A stretch of DNA of 33,641 nt, taken from contig CABRIC010000015.1 in the NCBI GenBank assembly GCA_902470905.1, positions 1-33,641 of the forward strand, written 5' to 3'. Positions within the stretch are counted from its first letter, which is position 1. Each line of letters starts with the position of its first letter. The translations under genes were made by a program, and so were the position numbers. The stretch is from an uncultured Collinsella sp. GTDB lineage: Bacteria; Actinomycetota; Coriobacteriia; Coriobacteriales; Coriobacteriaceae. Positions 14,908-21,186 of this stretch are shown in pieces. The notes beneath the pieces are model-generated. The model had not been told where the DNA came from, did no database searches, and saw nothing but the letters and a program-made list of their open reading frames with translations.

Positions 14908-16043
14908 TCTATCTGGATAACGCGGCGACGACCATGCACAAGCCGCAGACGGTCATTGATGCCGTGACGCAGGCGATGTGCTCGCTCGGCAATGCCGGGC
15001 GCGGCGCCACGTCGGGTGCCCTCGATGCCGCTCGTACGATTCACGCTTGCCGTGCCAAGCTCGCGCGCCTTTTGGGTTGCCCGAGGGCGAACCATGTGTG
15101 CTTTACGCCCAACTCAACCGCGGCGCTCAACACCGTCATCAATGGCGTGGTTCGCCCCGGCGACCGTGTGGTCACAACAGTGCTCGAGCACAACTCCGTG
15201 CTGCGTCCGCTCAACCGCTTGGCGGTAGAGCGGGGTGTGACCGTTGAGCATGCGGGCTGCGACGCGAACGGCGCGCTCGACTACGACGAGCTCGAACGGC
15301 TGGTCACGCCCGGTACGCGTGCCGTGGTGGTGACGCACGCCTCCAATGTGACCGGCAACGCGGTCGACATTGCACGCGTAGCCGCCATGGCCCATGCGGC
15401 CGGTGCACTCGTGATCGTCGATGCCTCGCAGTCTGCCGGCACGGCGCATATCGATATGCAAGCCATGGGGCTCGACGTCGTGTGCTTTACCGGCCACAAG
15501 GGGCTCATGGGACCCCAAGGCACCGGCGGTCTGGCCGTGGCAGAGGGCATTGACGTGTCTCCGTGGGCCATGGGCGGCACGGGCGTGCACAGCTTCGACC
15601 CACTGCAGCCGCTTGAGTGGCCTACGCGCCTGGAGGCGGGCACGCTCAACGGTCACGGCATCGCGGGCCTTTCTGCCGGCCTCGACTTTATCGAGGCCCA
15701 GGGTGGGGTCGAGGCGATTGCTGCCCACGAGCGTGCGCTCGCTGATCGCTTCCTTGCCGGGGTGCGCAAGATTCCGGGGATTAAGCTCTACGGTGCGTTT
15801 GACCAGCCGATGCGCTCTGCGATTGTGTCGCTCAACGTGGGCGATATCGATTCGGCCGAGATTTCGGACGCGCTCATGCAAGGGTGGGGGATTGCGACGC
15901 GCCCCGGCGCCCATTGCGCCCCGCTCATGCACCGTGTGCTGGGGACCGAACGCCAGGGCGTCGTCCGTTTCTCGTTTGGGTATTTCAACACGACCGAAGA
16001 AGTCGACACGGCTATCGATGTTCTGTGCGATTTAGCCTGCTAA
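14904..16043 (+). CDS. Cysteine desulfurase family protein (selenium cluster type)
   Basis: This 379-residue PLP enzyme of the class V aminotransferase fold probably removes sulfur or selenium from cysteine or selenocysteine. Visible residues are YLDNAATT at the start, the PLP lysine in CFTGHKGLMGPQGTGG (K199), the cofactor aspartate in VIVDASQSAGT (D173) and the persulfide cysteine in RPGAHCAPLMH (C338). It resembles the desulfurase subfamily that accompanies orphan selD clusters (the EF2568 type) more than IscS. The ATG at 14904 overlaps the DUF3343 stop by four bases and has GGAGGT six bases upstream. A strong terminator follows, so it is the last gene of the selenium operon. Confidence 0.9.
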   Translation: MIYLDNAATTMHKPQTVIDAVTQAMCSLGNAGRGATSGALDAARTIHACRAKLARLLGCPRANHVCFTPNSTAALNTVINGVVRPGDRVVTTVLEHNSVLRPLNRLAVERGVTVEHAGCDANGALDYDELERLVTPGTRAVVVTHASNVTGNAVDIARVAAMAHAAGALVIVDASQSAGTAHIDMQAMGLDVVCFTGHKGLMGPQGTGGLAVAEGIDVSPWAMGGTGVHSFDPLQPLEWPTRLEAGTLNGHGIAGLSAGLDFIEAQGGVEAIAAHERALADRFLAGVRKIPGIKLYGAFDQPMRSAIVSLNVGDIDSAEISDALMQGWGIATRPGAHCAPLMHRVLGTERQGVVRFSFGYFNTTEEVDTAIDVLCDLAC

Positions 16044-16066
16044 AGCTGCTAGACCGTTTATACTTG

Positions 16067-16097
16067 CGGGACGGGTGTTTTTGCCCGTCCCGTTTTT
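16067..16097 (+). terminator. Strong terminator of the selenium operon
   Basis: The perfect nine-pair stem CGGGACGGG (16067-16075) with CCCGTCCCG (16084-16092) is followed by TTTTT. A TATACT hexamer at 16059-16064 just before it might be a promoter for brnQ, in which case the hairpin would lie in that gene's leader. Confidence 0.88.
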
Positions 16098-16120
16098 GTT
16101 TCGACCCGAAAGGTGGTCCC

Positions 16121-17479
16121 ATGGCTTCATCCGCCCCGCGCGGTCTGCGCTCCGACCATGTCGTCACCGTCGGCATCGCCCTGTTCTCGATGCTCTTTGG
16201 CGCCGGCAACCTCATTATTCCGCCGCTGCTGGCGCTGCAGGCAGGTTCTGCCACGCCGGTCGCCATGCTCGGCTTTCTGATTGCCGCCATCGGCCTGCCC
16301 GTCATGGGTTTTATCGCCGTGGCGCTTGCCGGAACGGCGCGCGAGCTTGCCGGCCGCGTGCATCCCAAGTTTGGCGAATTCTTCGTTGCGGCGGTCTATC
16401 TGGCCATCGGTCCGTGCCTGGCCATTCCTCGCACAAGCTCTACGGCCTTCGAAATGCTGGTGCCGCTGCTGCCCGAGGGCGTCTCGCTCGGCACGGCTCG
16501 CCTGGTGTTTGCCATCGGCTTCTTCGTGGTCGCGTTTGCACTCACGCTGCGCCCGGGCGTTATCACACGCGTGCTCGGGCACATTACGGGCCCCGCGCTC
16601 ATTGCGCTCATCGTGCTGGTCGTGGGTGCTGCCGTGATCTCGCCGTTGGGTCCCGCTGCCGCGCCGCAGACTCCCTACAATGCCGGTGCTGCCGTGCAGG
16701 GCTTTTTGACCGGCTACCAGACCATGGACCTGCTCGCGTCGCTCGCCTTTGGCATCATCATCGCCGAGACCATCCATGAGCTCGGCGTTACCGACGATAA
16801 GCGCGTGGCCTTCGAGATCTCGCGTTCGGGTGTGATCGCCGGCGTGCTCATGGCCATCATCTACTGCGGCCTGGCGCTTGCCGGCACGCAGCTCAGCACC
16901 GTGATGCCCGATGCCACTAACGGTGCTGCCATCCTCGCCCGTTCGGCGTCTATGCACTTTGGCCTTGTCGGCACGGTCGTGGTCTTTGCGATCTTTTTCC
17001 TTGCCTGCATGAACGTGTGCATCGGCCTCATCAACTGCTGCTCGCGGTACTTCTACGAGACGTATGTGGTTAAAGGCGGAGCGGAGGCCTCCGAGGAGGC
17101 CATGCGCCGTCCCTTTGCGGTTCTCGCCTTTGTGTTCGCGGCGTTTTCGTGCGTGCTTTCCAACGTGGGCCTCGATGTGATCCTTATGTTCTCGGTGCCT
17201 ATGCTCAACGCCTTGTATCCCGTTGCCATCGTGCTGGTGCTTATGGGCCTGGTGCACGGCTTTTGCGATGCGCATCCGCAGGTGTGGGTCTGGGTCGGCG
17301 GCGTTGTCGCGGTGCAGAGCGTAATCACTTCGGTTCGCGATGCGTTCTTTGCTGGCGCGTGGCTACCGTTCGATGCGTTGCCGCTGGCAGATATCGGTGC
17401 TGCGTGGGCACCGGTTGCCGTGGTTGCCTTTGTAATCGGCCTGGTTCATAGCCAGTTTGTCACACATTCGAGGAGCTAG
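16121..17479 (+). CDS. brnQ: Branched-chain amino acid carrier, BrnQ/LIVCS family
   Basis: The 452-residue membrane protein has about twelve hydrophobic helices and the family's opening FSMLFGAGNLIIPPLLALQAG, then AVYLAIGPCLAIPRTSSTAFEM, a highly typical stretch. It should import leucine, isoleucine or valine with sodium or protons. The ATG at 16121 follows AAAGGTGG; upstream codons in the same frame run through the terminator and are rejected. It stands alone between the selenium operon terminator and the tRNA promoter. A short perfect palindrome at 17501-17513 after its stop may help termination. Confidence 0.92.
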   Translation: MASSAPRGLRSDHVVTVGIALFSMLFGAGNLIIPPLLALQAGSATPVAMLGFLIAAIGLPVMGFIAVALAGTARELAGRVHPKFGEFFVAAVYLAIGPCLAIPRTSSTAFEMLVPLLPEGVSLGTARLVFAIGFFVVAFALTLRPGVITRVLGHITGPALIALIVLVVGAAVISPLGPAAAPQTPYNAGAAVQGFLTGYQTMDLLASLAFGIIIAETIHELGVTDDKRVAFEISRSGVIAGVLMAIIYCGLALAGTQLSTVMPDATNGAAILARSASMHFGLVGTVVVFAIFFLACMNVCIGLINCCSRYFYETYVVKGGAEASEEAMRRPFAVLAFVFAAFSCVLSNVGLDVILMFSVPMLNALYPVAIVLVLMGLVHGFCDAHPQVWVWVGGVVAVQSVITSVRDAFFAGAWLPFDALPLADIGAAWAPVAVVAFVIGLVHSQFVTHSRS

Positions 17480-17490
17480 GGTTTCTGCGC

Positions 17491-17519
17491 TTGCACAGGC
17501 GGGGAGTCTCCCCTATAAT
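17491..17519 (+). promoter_or_regulatory. Promoter of the tRNA-Pro/tRNA-Gly unit
   Basis: TTGCAC (17491-17496) and TATAAT (17514-17519) are 17 bp apart, about 50 nt before tRNA-Pro. The spacer contains the perfect palindrome GGGGA-GTC-TCCCC (17501-17513), which could be an operator or the end of the brnQ transcript. Confidence 0.75.
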
Positions 17520-17570
17520 TTCCTTCGCTTTGGGACACGCAAGGTCTAGACCTTAGCTGCTCAACACCTT

Positions 17571-17647
17571 CGGGACGTGGCGCAGTTTGGTAGCGCGCCT
17601 GCTTTGGGAGCAGGATGTCGCAGGTTCAAATCCTGTCGTCCCGACCA
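17571..17647 (+). tRNA. tRNA-Pro (anticodon UGG)
   Basis: The acceptor stem CGGGACG pairs with CGTCCCG (17637-17643). The anticodon stem CCTGC/GCAGG surrounds the loop TTTGGGA, with TGG at 17605-17607. The T arm is CAGGTTCAAATCCTG, and CCA is encoded at 17645-17647. It is 77 nt including CCA. Confidence 0.96.
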
Positions 17648-17653
17648 TATCTT

Positions 17654-17727
17654 GCGGGCGTAGTTCAATGGTAGAACCCCAGCCTTCCAAGCTGATGACG
17701 CGGGTTCGATTCCCGTCGCCCGCTCCA
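17654..17727 (+). tRNA. tRNA-Gly (anticodon UCC)
   Basis: The acceptor stem GCGGGCG pairs with CGCCCGC near the 3' end. The anticodon loop CTTCCAA carries TCC at 17686-17688, the T arm is CGGGTTCGATTCCCG, and CCA is encoded at 17725-17727. It lies six bases after tRNA-Pro and shares its promoter. Its 3' part is duplicated at 17911 and inverted at 17787. Confidence 0.96.
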
Positions 17728-17740
17728 TAAGATAGTTTTA

Positions 17741-17775
17741 ACGGCTCTGGCTCCATTTGGTGCCAGAGCCGTTTT
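17741..17775 (+). terminator. Terminator after the tRNA unit
   Basis: The perfect stem ACGGCTCTGGC (17741-17751) pairs with 17762-17772 and ends in TTTT. A diverged copy of the same terminator lies at 17943-17974. Confidence 0.85.
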
Positions 17776-17786
17776 CATAAGCGTGC

Positions 17787-17808
17787 CGGGCGACGGGAAT
17801 CGAACCCG
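17787..17808 (-). repeat. Inverted 22-bp copy of the tRNA-Gly 3' region
   Basis: These 22 bases are the exact reverse complement of 17701-17722 (T arm and part of the acceptor stem of tRNA-Gly). With the gene they form a long inverted repeat that encloses the tRNA terminator. Confidence 0.88.
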
Positions 17809-17910
17809 GCAGGGTGCGAAGCTGAGAAAATGCGTGAGCATTTTCCAGCGCAGCACGCAAGGGCCAATGGCCCGCAGCGAAACAAGGGTTTGCGAAGCAA
17901 ACCCTTGGAC
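17809..17910. other. Hairpin-rich insert between tRNA-Gly fragments
   Basis: There is no gene here. Three short perfect hairpins follow one another: AAAATGC-GTGA-GCATTTT (17827-17844), GGGCC-AAT-GGCCC (about 17870-17883 region start) and AAGGGTTTGC-GAA-GCAAACCCTT (17884-17906). Together with the flanking tRNA-Gly fragments this looks like a small element or rearrangement scar. Translations of the opposite strand resemble widely propagated spurious proteins and are not genes. Confidence 0.5.
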
Positions 17911-17936
17911 TTCCCGTCGCCCGCTCCATAAGATAG
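17911..17936 (+). repeat. Direct repeat of the tRNA-Gly 3' end (att-like)
   Basis: These 26 bases are identical to 17710-17735: the last 18 bases of tRNA-Gly including CCA, plus eight downstream bases. The similarity continues through a diverged terminator to about 17990, so about 80 bp are duplicated at an offset of about 200 bp. The arrangement resembles the attL/attR repeat left by an element integrated at a tRNA 3' end. Confidence 0.85.
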
Positions 17937-17942
17937 ATAAAC

Positions 17943-17974
17943 GGCTCTGGTTCCTTTTGGGATCAGAGCCATTT
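17943..17974 (+). terminator. Diverged second copy of the tRNA terminator
   Basis: GGCTCTGGTTCC (17943-17954) pairs with GGGATCAGAGCC (17959-17970) with two G-U pairs and a TTTT loop, followed by ATTTTC. It was duplicated together with the tRNA-Gly 3' end but kept pairing despite base changes. Confidence 0.7.
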
Positions 17975-18008
17975 TCATATACATGCCGGGACCCCACATC
18001 CCCACCTA

Positions 18009-18075
18009 AGTTGCGGTGAAATACGGACTGTTTTCCGGCTTTTATGGCCCATGTAGTCCGTATTTCACCGCAACT
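18009..18075. repeat. Palindrome family B, copy 2
   Basis: The perfect 21-bp arms 18009-18029 (AGTTGCGGTGAAATACGGAC and T) and 18055-18075 enclose a 25-nt loop. The core is identical to that of the copy at 19289-19359; together they bracket the AbiEi-like gene. The 185 nt from here to that gene hold no other recognised feature except a weak extended -10 (TGGTATTCT, 18224-18232). Confidence 0.88.
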
Positions 18076-18260
18076 ATTTGTAAGGTTGGATTTTGATGCC
18101 GTTGGGAGGGTCGTAGCGACCGTCTACCGAGAGTGGAAATATTTTTTGAAGCTCTGACCTGCGGCGTCAAGCTTTTGGTCAGCTTTTGGCAAGGCCTGCG
18201 GACGAAAGCATGCGATAGCGTAATGGTATTCTCTCCGCCGTGATGGTTATGGGGTTGGCC

Positions 18261-19262
18261 ATGCTCGATAAAGGCAAACATTTTCCGCAGTCATATGCAA
18301 GGATGCTATTCTCGGCCGTTGGAATTCATCAAGATGGACAGCTGCTTATAACAATTGATCCTTGGGATGAACGCCGTGCGCGTGAGCTTATGCAGGAAGA
18401 GCTGATGCTTCGTCTTTACAACCACGTGTATGCGGATCCGGTCTATTGGAATAATCTTGGGGTTGAAGATCGCATCTTTCAGCTGGCATCCGCTATTGCG
18501 GTCGTTGAACCGGATGCTGTGTTTTGCGGATCGACAGCAGCGCTGCTCTACGGCATCGGCTCGGCGTATACGCTTCTGGATAAAGTGCAAGTACTGCTGC
18601 CACGGTCTACAAGGCGTGATACGTATGAGTTCGTTGAATACAAGCGCTGGCGGGCGGGCGAAGTGTGGCGGCTAGGTCTGTTTACACTGACGGATCCGTG
18701 TCGAACGGTTGTTGATATCGCTCGAACGAGCGCCTTTCGCTATGCGCTGGGCTATGTCGATGGCTTGGCTCGTGAGTACGATGTCGAACGCGAAGAGCTG
18801 CGAGCATATGCGCAGGCAAATTGCCGAGGGTTGCATGGCATCGCGCGTGCTTTTGACGTTTTTGAGTATATGGACGGCAGGTCAGACAATGGCGGCGAGT
18901 CTGAGGCGAGAGCAGCGATGATTCTCGCTGGGGTTGTCGCGCCCGAGCTTCAAGTTGAGATAACGCGACCGGGAAACGCTGGCTATTATCTAGCAGATTA
19001 TGGCTGGCAGATGTCAGACGGCTCATGGACGCTGGCAGAGCTGCATGGGCTAGGCAAGTTTGAAGACGAGGCTCAAAATGATCCAGAGCGGGCGGCGGCA
19101 AAAACGTATCGAGCGGCCCTCATGCGCGACGCGAACCTTCGCGCCATGGGCCACAACATCATTCATTTCAAACTCTCGGACACCTACGACGTAGAATCGT
19201 TCGGTGCCATGATGCGCGGTTACGGCATTCCGACAACAAAACCCTACGCCGAATCCCGATAG
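18261..19262 (+). CDS. AbiEi-like antitoxin / nuclease-fold domain protein
   Basis: The protein of about 333 residues resembles actinobacterial proteins annotated as type IV AbiEi-like antitoxin domain proteins with a C-terminal restriction-endonuclease-like region. Supporting segments are AVVEPDAVFCGSTAALLYGI, LTDPCRTVVDIARTSAFRYALGYVDGL, then GESEARAAMILAGV, a YYLADYGWQ strand, TLAELHGLGKF (a possible E-x-K type site with an H in between) and LRAMGHNIIHFKL at the end. No partner AbiEii toxin gene is nearby, so the function is uncertain; a host-defence or regulatory role is inference. Base composition is visibly less G+C-rich than its neighbours, which fits acquisition. Several in-frame starts exist (18240 GTG, 18243, 18249, 18261); I prefer 18261 for the GGGG six bases before it. 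Confidence 0.6.
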   Translation: MLDKGKHFPQSYARMLFSAVGIHQDGQLLITIDPWDERRARELMQEELMLRLYNHVYADPVYWNNLGVEDRIFQLASAIAVVEPDAVFCGSTAALLYGIGSAYTLLDKVQVLLPRSTRRDTYEFVEYKRWRAGEVWRLGLFTLTDPCRTVVDIARTSAFRYALGYVDGLAREYDVEREELRAYAQANCRGLHGIARAFDVFEYMDGRSDNGGESEARAAMILAGVVAPELQVEITRPGNAGYYLADYGWQMSDGSWTLAELHGLGKFEDEAQNDPERAAAKTYRAALMRDANLRAMGHNIIHFKLSDTYDVESFGAMMRGYGIPTTKPYAESR

Positions 19263-19288
19263 CGAAATCGTTCGCGGTCCACCTTCAA

Positions 19289-19359
19289 TAAGTTGCGGTG
19301 AAATACGGACTGTTGAGGCCTTTAAAGGCATAAATCAGTCCGTATTTCACCGCAACTTA
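19289..19359. repeat. Palindrome family B, copy 3, between convergent genes
   Basis: The perfect 24-bp arms 19289-19312 and 19336-19359 enclose a 23-nt loop that contains the palindrome GCCTTTAAAGGC. It lies exactly between the stops of the AbiEi-like gene (19262) and the oppositely oriented PIN-domain gene (19373), as copy 1 does between its two convergent genes. Confidence 0.9.
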
Positions 19360-19372
19360 GGAGGGGATAGGT

Positions 19373-19849
19373 TTAACTGCGGGGGCGGTGGCGGAGCTTG
19401 TCGATGGTGGCGTCGGTGCTTCGGCTGCGGGCTTCGGCGGTGCGGTCGCGGGCGTCGGCAACTGTTTGGCGCTGGCGGCGGTAATCGATCATGCCTTGGA
19501 TGATGGGCTTGCCAAAGCTCACGACATCATCGTTGTATATGGCGGTTCGGGCTGCGAGGAGGCAGTCGGTAAAGTCCATATGGGTCTTGCCAAAGAGTTT
19601 GACGGCAAGGGCGACAACGGTGGGCTCGTCGACCATGACGTCATCGAGCAGCCTTTTCATGGCCGCAGCAATCTCAACGCGGGGAACCTTATAGACGTCG
19701 CGCAGCGTGACCACGACGCGCGTGATGATTTCGGGGTAGACACGAGCGGTGCGCGTGGCGATGACCTTGGCGGCGCGCGGTGACAGGACTTCGTCGTCGT
19801 CAAGCAGGTAGCGTAGGATGACGGTCTCGTCGATGATGGTGCTACTCAT
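19373..19849 (-). CDS. PIN-domain toxin
   Basis: The 158-residue protein has the acidic pattern of PIN-domain ribonucleases: IIDETVILRYLL with D7, E40, MDFTDCLLAA with D92 and D95, and NDDVVSFGKPI near 106-116. VapC-like toxins of this fold cut tRNA or rRNA with Mg2+. The C-terminal 35 residues are arginine-rich and may be a tail. The start overlaps the end of the upstream antitoxin gene by eight bases, typical of a toxin-antitoxin pair. The expected asparagine after the first aspartate (usual VDTN) is E-T here, so activity is not assured. The gene converges on the AbiEi-like gene with a palindrome between them. Confidence 0.72.
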   Translation of the reverse strand: MSSTIIDETVILRYLLDDDEVLSPRAAKVIATRTARVYPEIITRVVVTLRDVYKVPRVEIAAAMKRLLDDVMVDEPTVVALAVKLFGKTHMDFTDCLLAARTAIYNDDVVSFGKPIIQGMIDYRRQRQTVADARDRTAEARSRSTDATIDKLRHRPRS

Positions 19850-20165
19850 GGATATCTACTTCCTCGGGACCCAAAATCGAATCGTCGCTTTCTGTAGCAA
19901 GGTACTCAATCCAGGCATTGCGCTCCTCGGAGCGGCGATTGGGGTCCCCATATGCTTTGAGCAATCCATAGGCGGCTGTGCCGTCCTTTGAGCGCACGGC
20001 GACCGGTTGAAAGGGAAGCTTGCGCATCAAAATGCTCTGCGCGACAAAAAGGCGCACGGCCTCGGCGAGCGATGTGCCCATGGCGTCGTAGAGATGTTCG
20101 GCATGCTGCTTGTCTTCCTCGCGAATGCGCACCTGCAGGATGGCTCGTTTTTGAGTCGATGACAT
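19842..20165 (-). CDS. RelB/DinJ-type antitoxin
   Basis: The 107-residue protein starts with a ribbon-helix-helix pattern like RelB/DinJ: ILQVRIREEDKQHAEHLYDAMGTSLAEAVRLFVAQSI, followed by a flexible region that would wrap the toxin, with the common MRKLPFQP motif. Antitoxins of this type bind their own promoter and the toxin. The pairing with a PIN toxin and not RelE/YafQ is a less common mix. I chose the ATG at 20165, with AAGGGGG seven bases upstream on that strand; a start at 20231 would add 22 residues ahead of the conserved region. Repeated ACTTGA half-sites lie upstream (20222-20279). Confidence 0.75.
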   Translation of the reverse strand: MSSTQKRAILQVRIREEDKQHAEHLYDAMGTSLAEAVRLFVAQSILMRKLPFQPVAVRSKDGTAAYGLLKAYGDPNRRSEERNAWIEYLATESDDSILGPEEVDIHE

Positions 20166-20221
20166 CACTGGCCCCCTTAATGAGCGTGCAATATAGTCGG
20201 TCAAATGCGGCATGTGCCGAT

Positions 20222-20279
20222 ACTTGAGCATCTTATAACGATTACTTTATTTCGCTCAAGTAAATAACCATTAACTTGA
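20222..20279. promoter_or_regulatory. ACTTGA half-site array upstream of the toxin-antitoxin genes
   Basis: ACTTGAGC (20222-20229), its exact inverse GCTCAAGT (20254-20261) and a further ACTTGA (20274-20279) lie in an A/T-rich stretch between the antitoxin gene and the divergent hydrogenlyase operon. Such spaced half-sites fit binding by a ribbon-helix-helix antitoxin or another regulator. This is inference from symmetry alone. Confidence 0.4.
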
Positions 20280-20388
20280 ATACAAGCGTAGTACATCTAA
20301 AATGAGAGCGCGTAAAAATCTCTGAGGCGTACGCATGTAATACACTCACCTTTATAGCTTCTAGAGAATAATTCCAACCTGCCAAAAC

Positions 20389-20414
20389 CCCTGCAATACA
20401 CCCGTATTGCAGGG
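20389..20414. promoter_or_regulatory. Perfect 11-bp inverted repeat upstream of the hydrogenlyase operon
   Basis: CCCTGCAATAC (20389-20399) pairs with GTATTGCAGGG (20404-20414) around ACCC. There is no T-run, and it is 178 nt before hydN. It could be an operator, or a terminator lacking the usual tail. The 20166-20591 gap contains no gene that I can support. Confidence 0.5.
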
Positions 20415-20516
20415 CCTATGCTCACGTTTGCCCCCTGCAACTGCGTATATTCAACCTGTATACCGTTGGAGAAATTCTATCGAGTGCCTGTTTCGCCGCT
20501 TGCGCTCGATACGCCG

Positions 20517-20567
20517 ATGCCGGACCACGGGCGGTCCGGGGCAACGTCGACAGGGTCTCTCCGGCAT
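20517..20567 (+). promoter_or_regulatory. Alternative hairpins just before the hydN ribosome site
   Basis: CCGGACC (20520-20526) pairs with GGTCCGG (20533-20539), while ATGCCGGA (20517-20524), which overlaps it, can instead pair with TCCGGCAT (20560-20567). The ribosome site AGGAGGG begins seven bases later. Mutually exclusive stems at this place suggest leader control; a molybdenum-cofactor riboswitch would make biological sense but I cannot match its consensus by eye. Confidence 0.35.
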
Positions 20568-20591
20568 GGGATTCAGGAGGGAGTGAACAAC

Positions 20592-21110
20592 ATGGGCAAT
20601 AAACGAGTCGTAGCCGATTCTTCGCGCTGCATTGGGTGCCAAACCTGTATGGCGGCGTGCATCGAGGCACACGATATCCCCGGCAACATCGCCGCACCTC
20701 GCTTGCGCGTAACGCGCACCTACGAGATTTCCGCGCCGGTGGCATGTCACCACTGCGAGGACGCTCCGTGCGCGAAGGCCTGTCCTACGGGCGCCTTGTT
20801 CTTTGATCCAAAGAACCATCGCATCGGCGTTAACGAGGACAACTGCATCGGCTGCAAGAGCTGCGTCATGGCATGCCCCTTTGGCGCCGTGAGCGTGGCG
20901 ACCACGCAGGTCCCCGTCTTGATGGGCGACGTGCGCGTGGGTTCGCAGACTAAGAGCTTCGTGCTCAAGTGCGACCTGTGCGTGGACCGTCCCGGCGGTC
21001 CGGCGTGTGCCGAGGCGTGCCCGACCAAGGGCCTCACCCTGGTAGACGAGGAACGCCTGGCGGAGCTGACTGCCGAGCGTGCTCGCGCCACCATCGAAAA
21101 CGAGGCGTAA
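20592..21110 (+). CDS. hydN: HydN/HycB-like four-cluster ferredoxin subunit
   Basis: The 172-residue cytoplasmic protein carries four [4Fe-4S] cluster motifs: CIGCQTCMAAC near residue 14, CHHCEDAPCAKAC near 52, CIGCKSCVMAC near 84 and CDLCVDRPGGPACAEAC near 127. In E. coli the related HydN and HycB pass electrons from formate dehydrogenase H to the hydrogenase. It precedes fdhF by 76 nt, which makes it the likely direct redox partner of that enzyme. A second such subunit, HyfA, follows fdhF; which one docks with FdhF cannot be told. The ATG at 20592 has AGGAGGG about ten bases upstream; earlier in-frame codons run through leader hairpins. Confidence 0.9.
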   Translation: MGNKRVVADSSRCIGCQTCMAACIEAHDIPGNIAAPRLRVTRTYEISAPVACHHCEDAPCAKACPTGALFFDPKNHRIGVNEDNCIGCKSCVMACPFGAVSVATTQVPVLMGDVRVGSQTKSFVLKCDLCVDRPGGPACAEACPTKGLTLVDEERLAELTAERARATIENEA

Positions 21111-21186
21111 GCGGACGGCCAAACAGGCCCAATGATTGTCAAATAAGTACCGAGCATTCGGTAGCAGAGAAAGGAAGGAGGGTGTC

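Noticed and set aside
17553..18005. Minus-strand frames across the tRNA genes with products such as GAGDGNRTRV and TTGFEPATSC
   Set aside because: These are familiar spurious translations of antisense tRNA sequence that have been copied through databases. The DNA is explained by two tRNA genes and their duplicated fragments.
764..19359. A CRISPR array from the repeated palindromes
   Set aside because: The copies are kilobases apart with no regular spacing, no spacers and no cas genes.
17571..20231. An integrated prophage or conjugative element at the tRNA genes
   Set aside because: The tRNA-end repeats are only 200 bp apart, and no integrase, excisionase, relaxase or phage gene is present; at most a scar or a small element remains.
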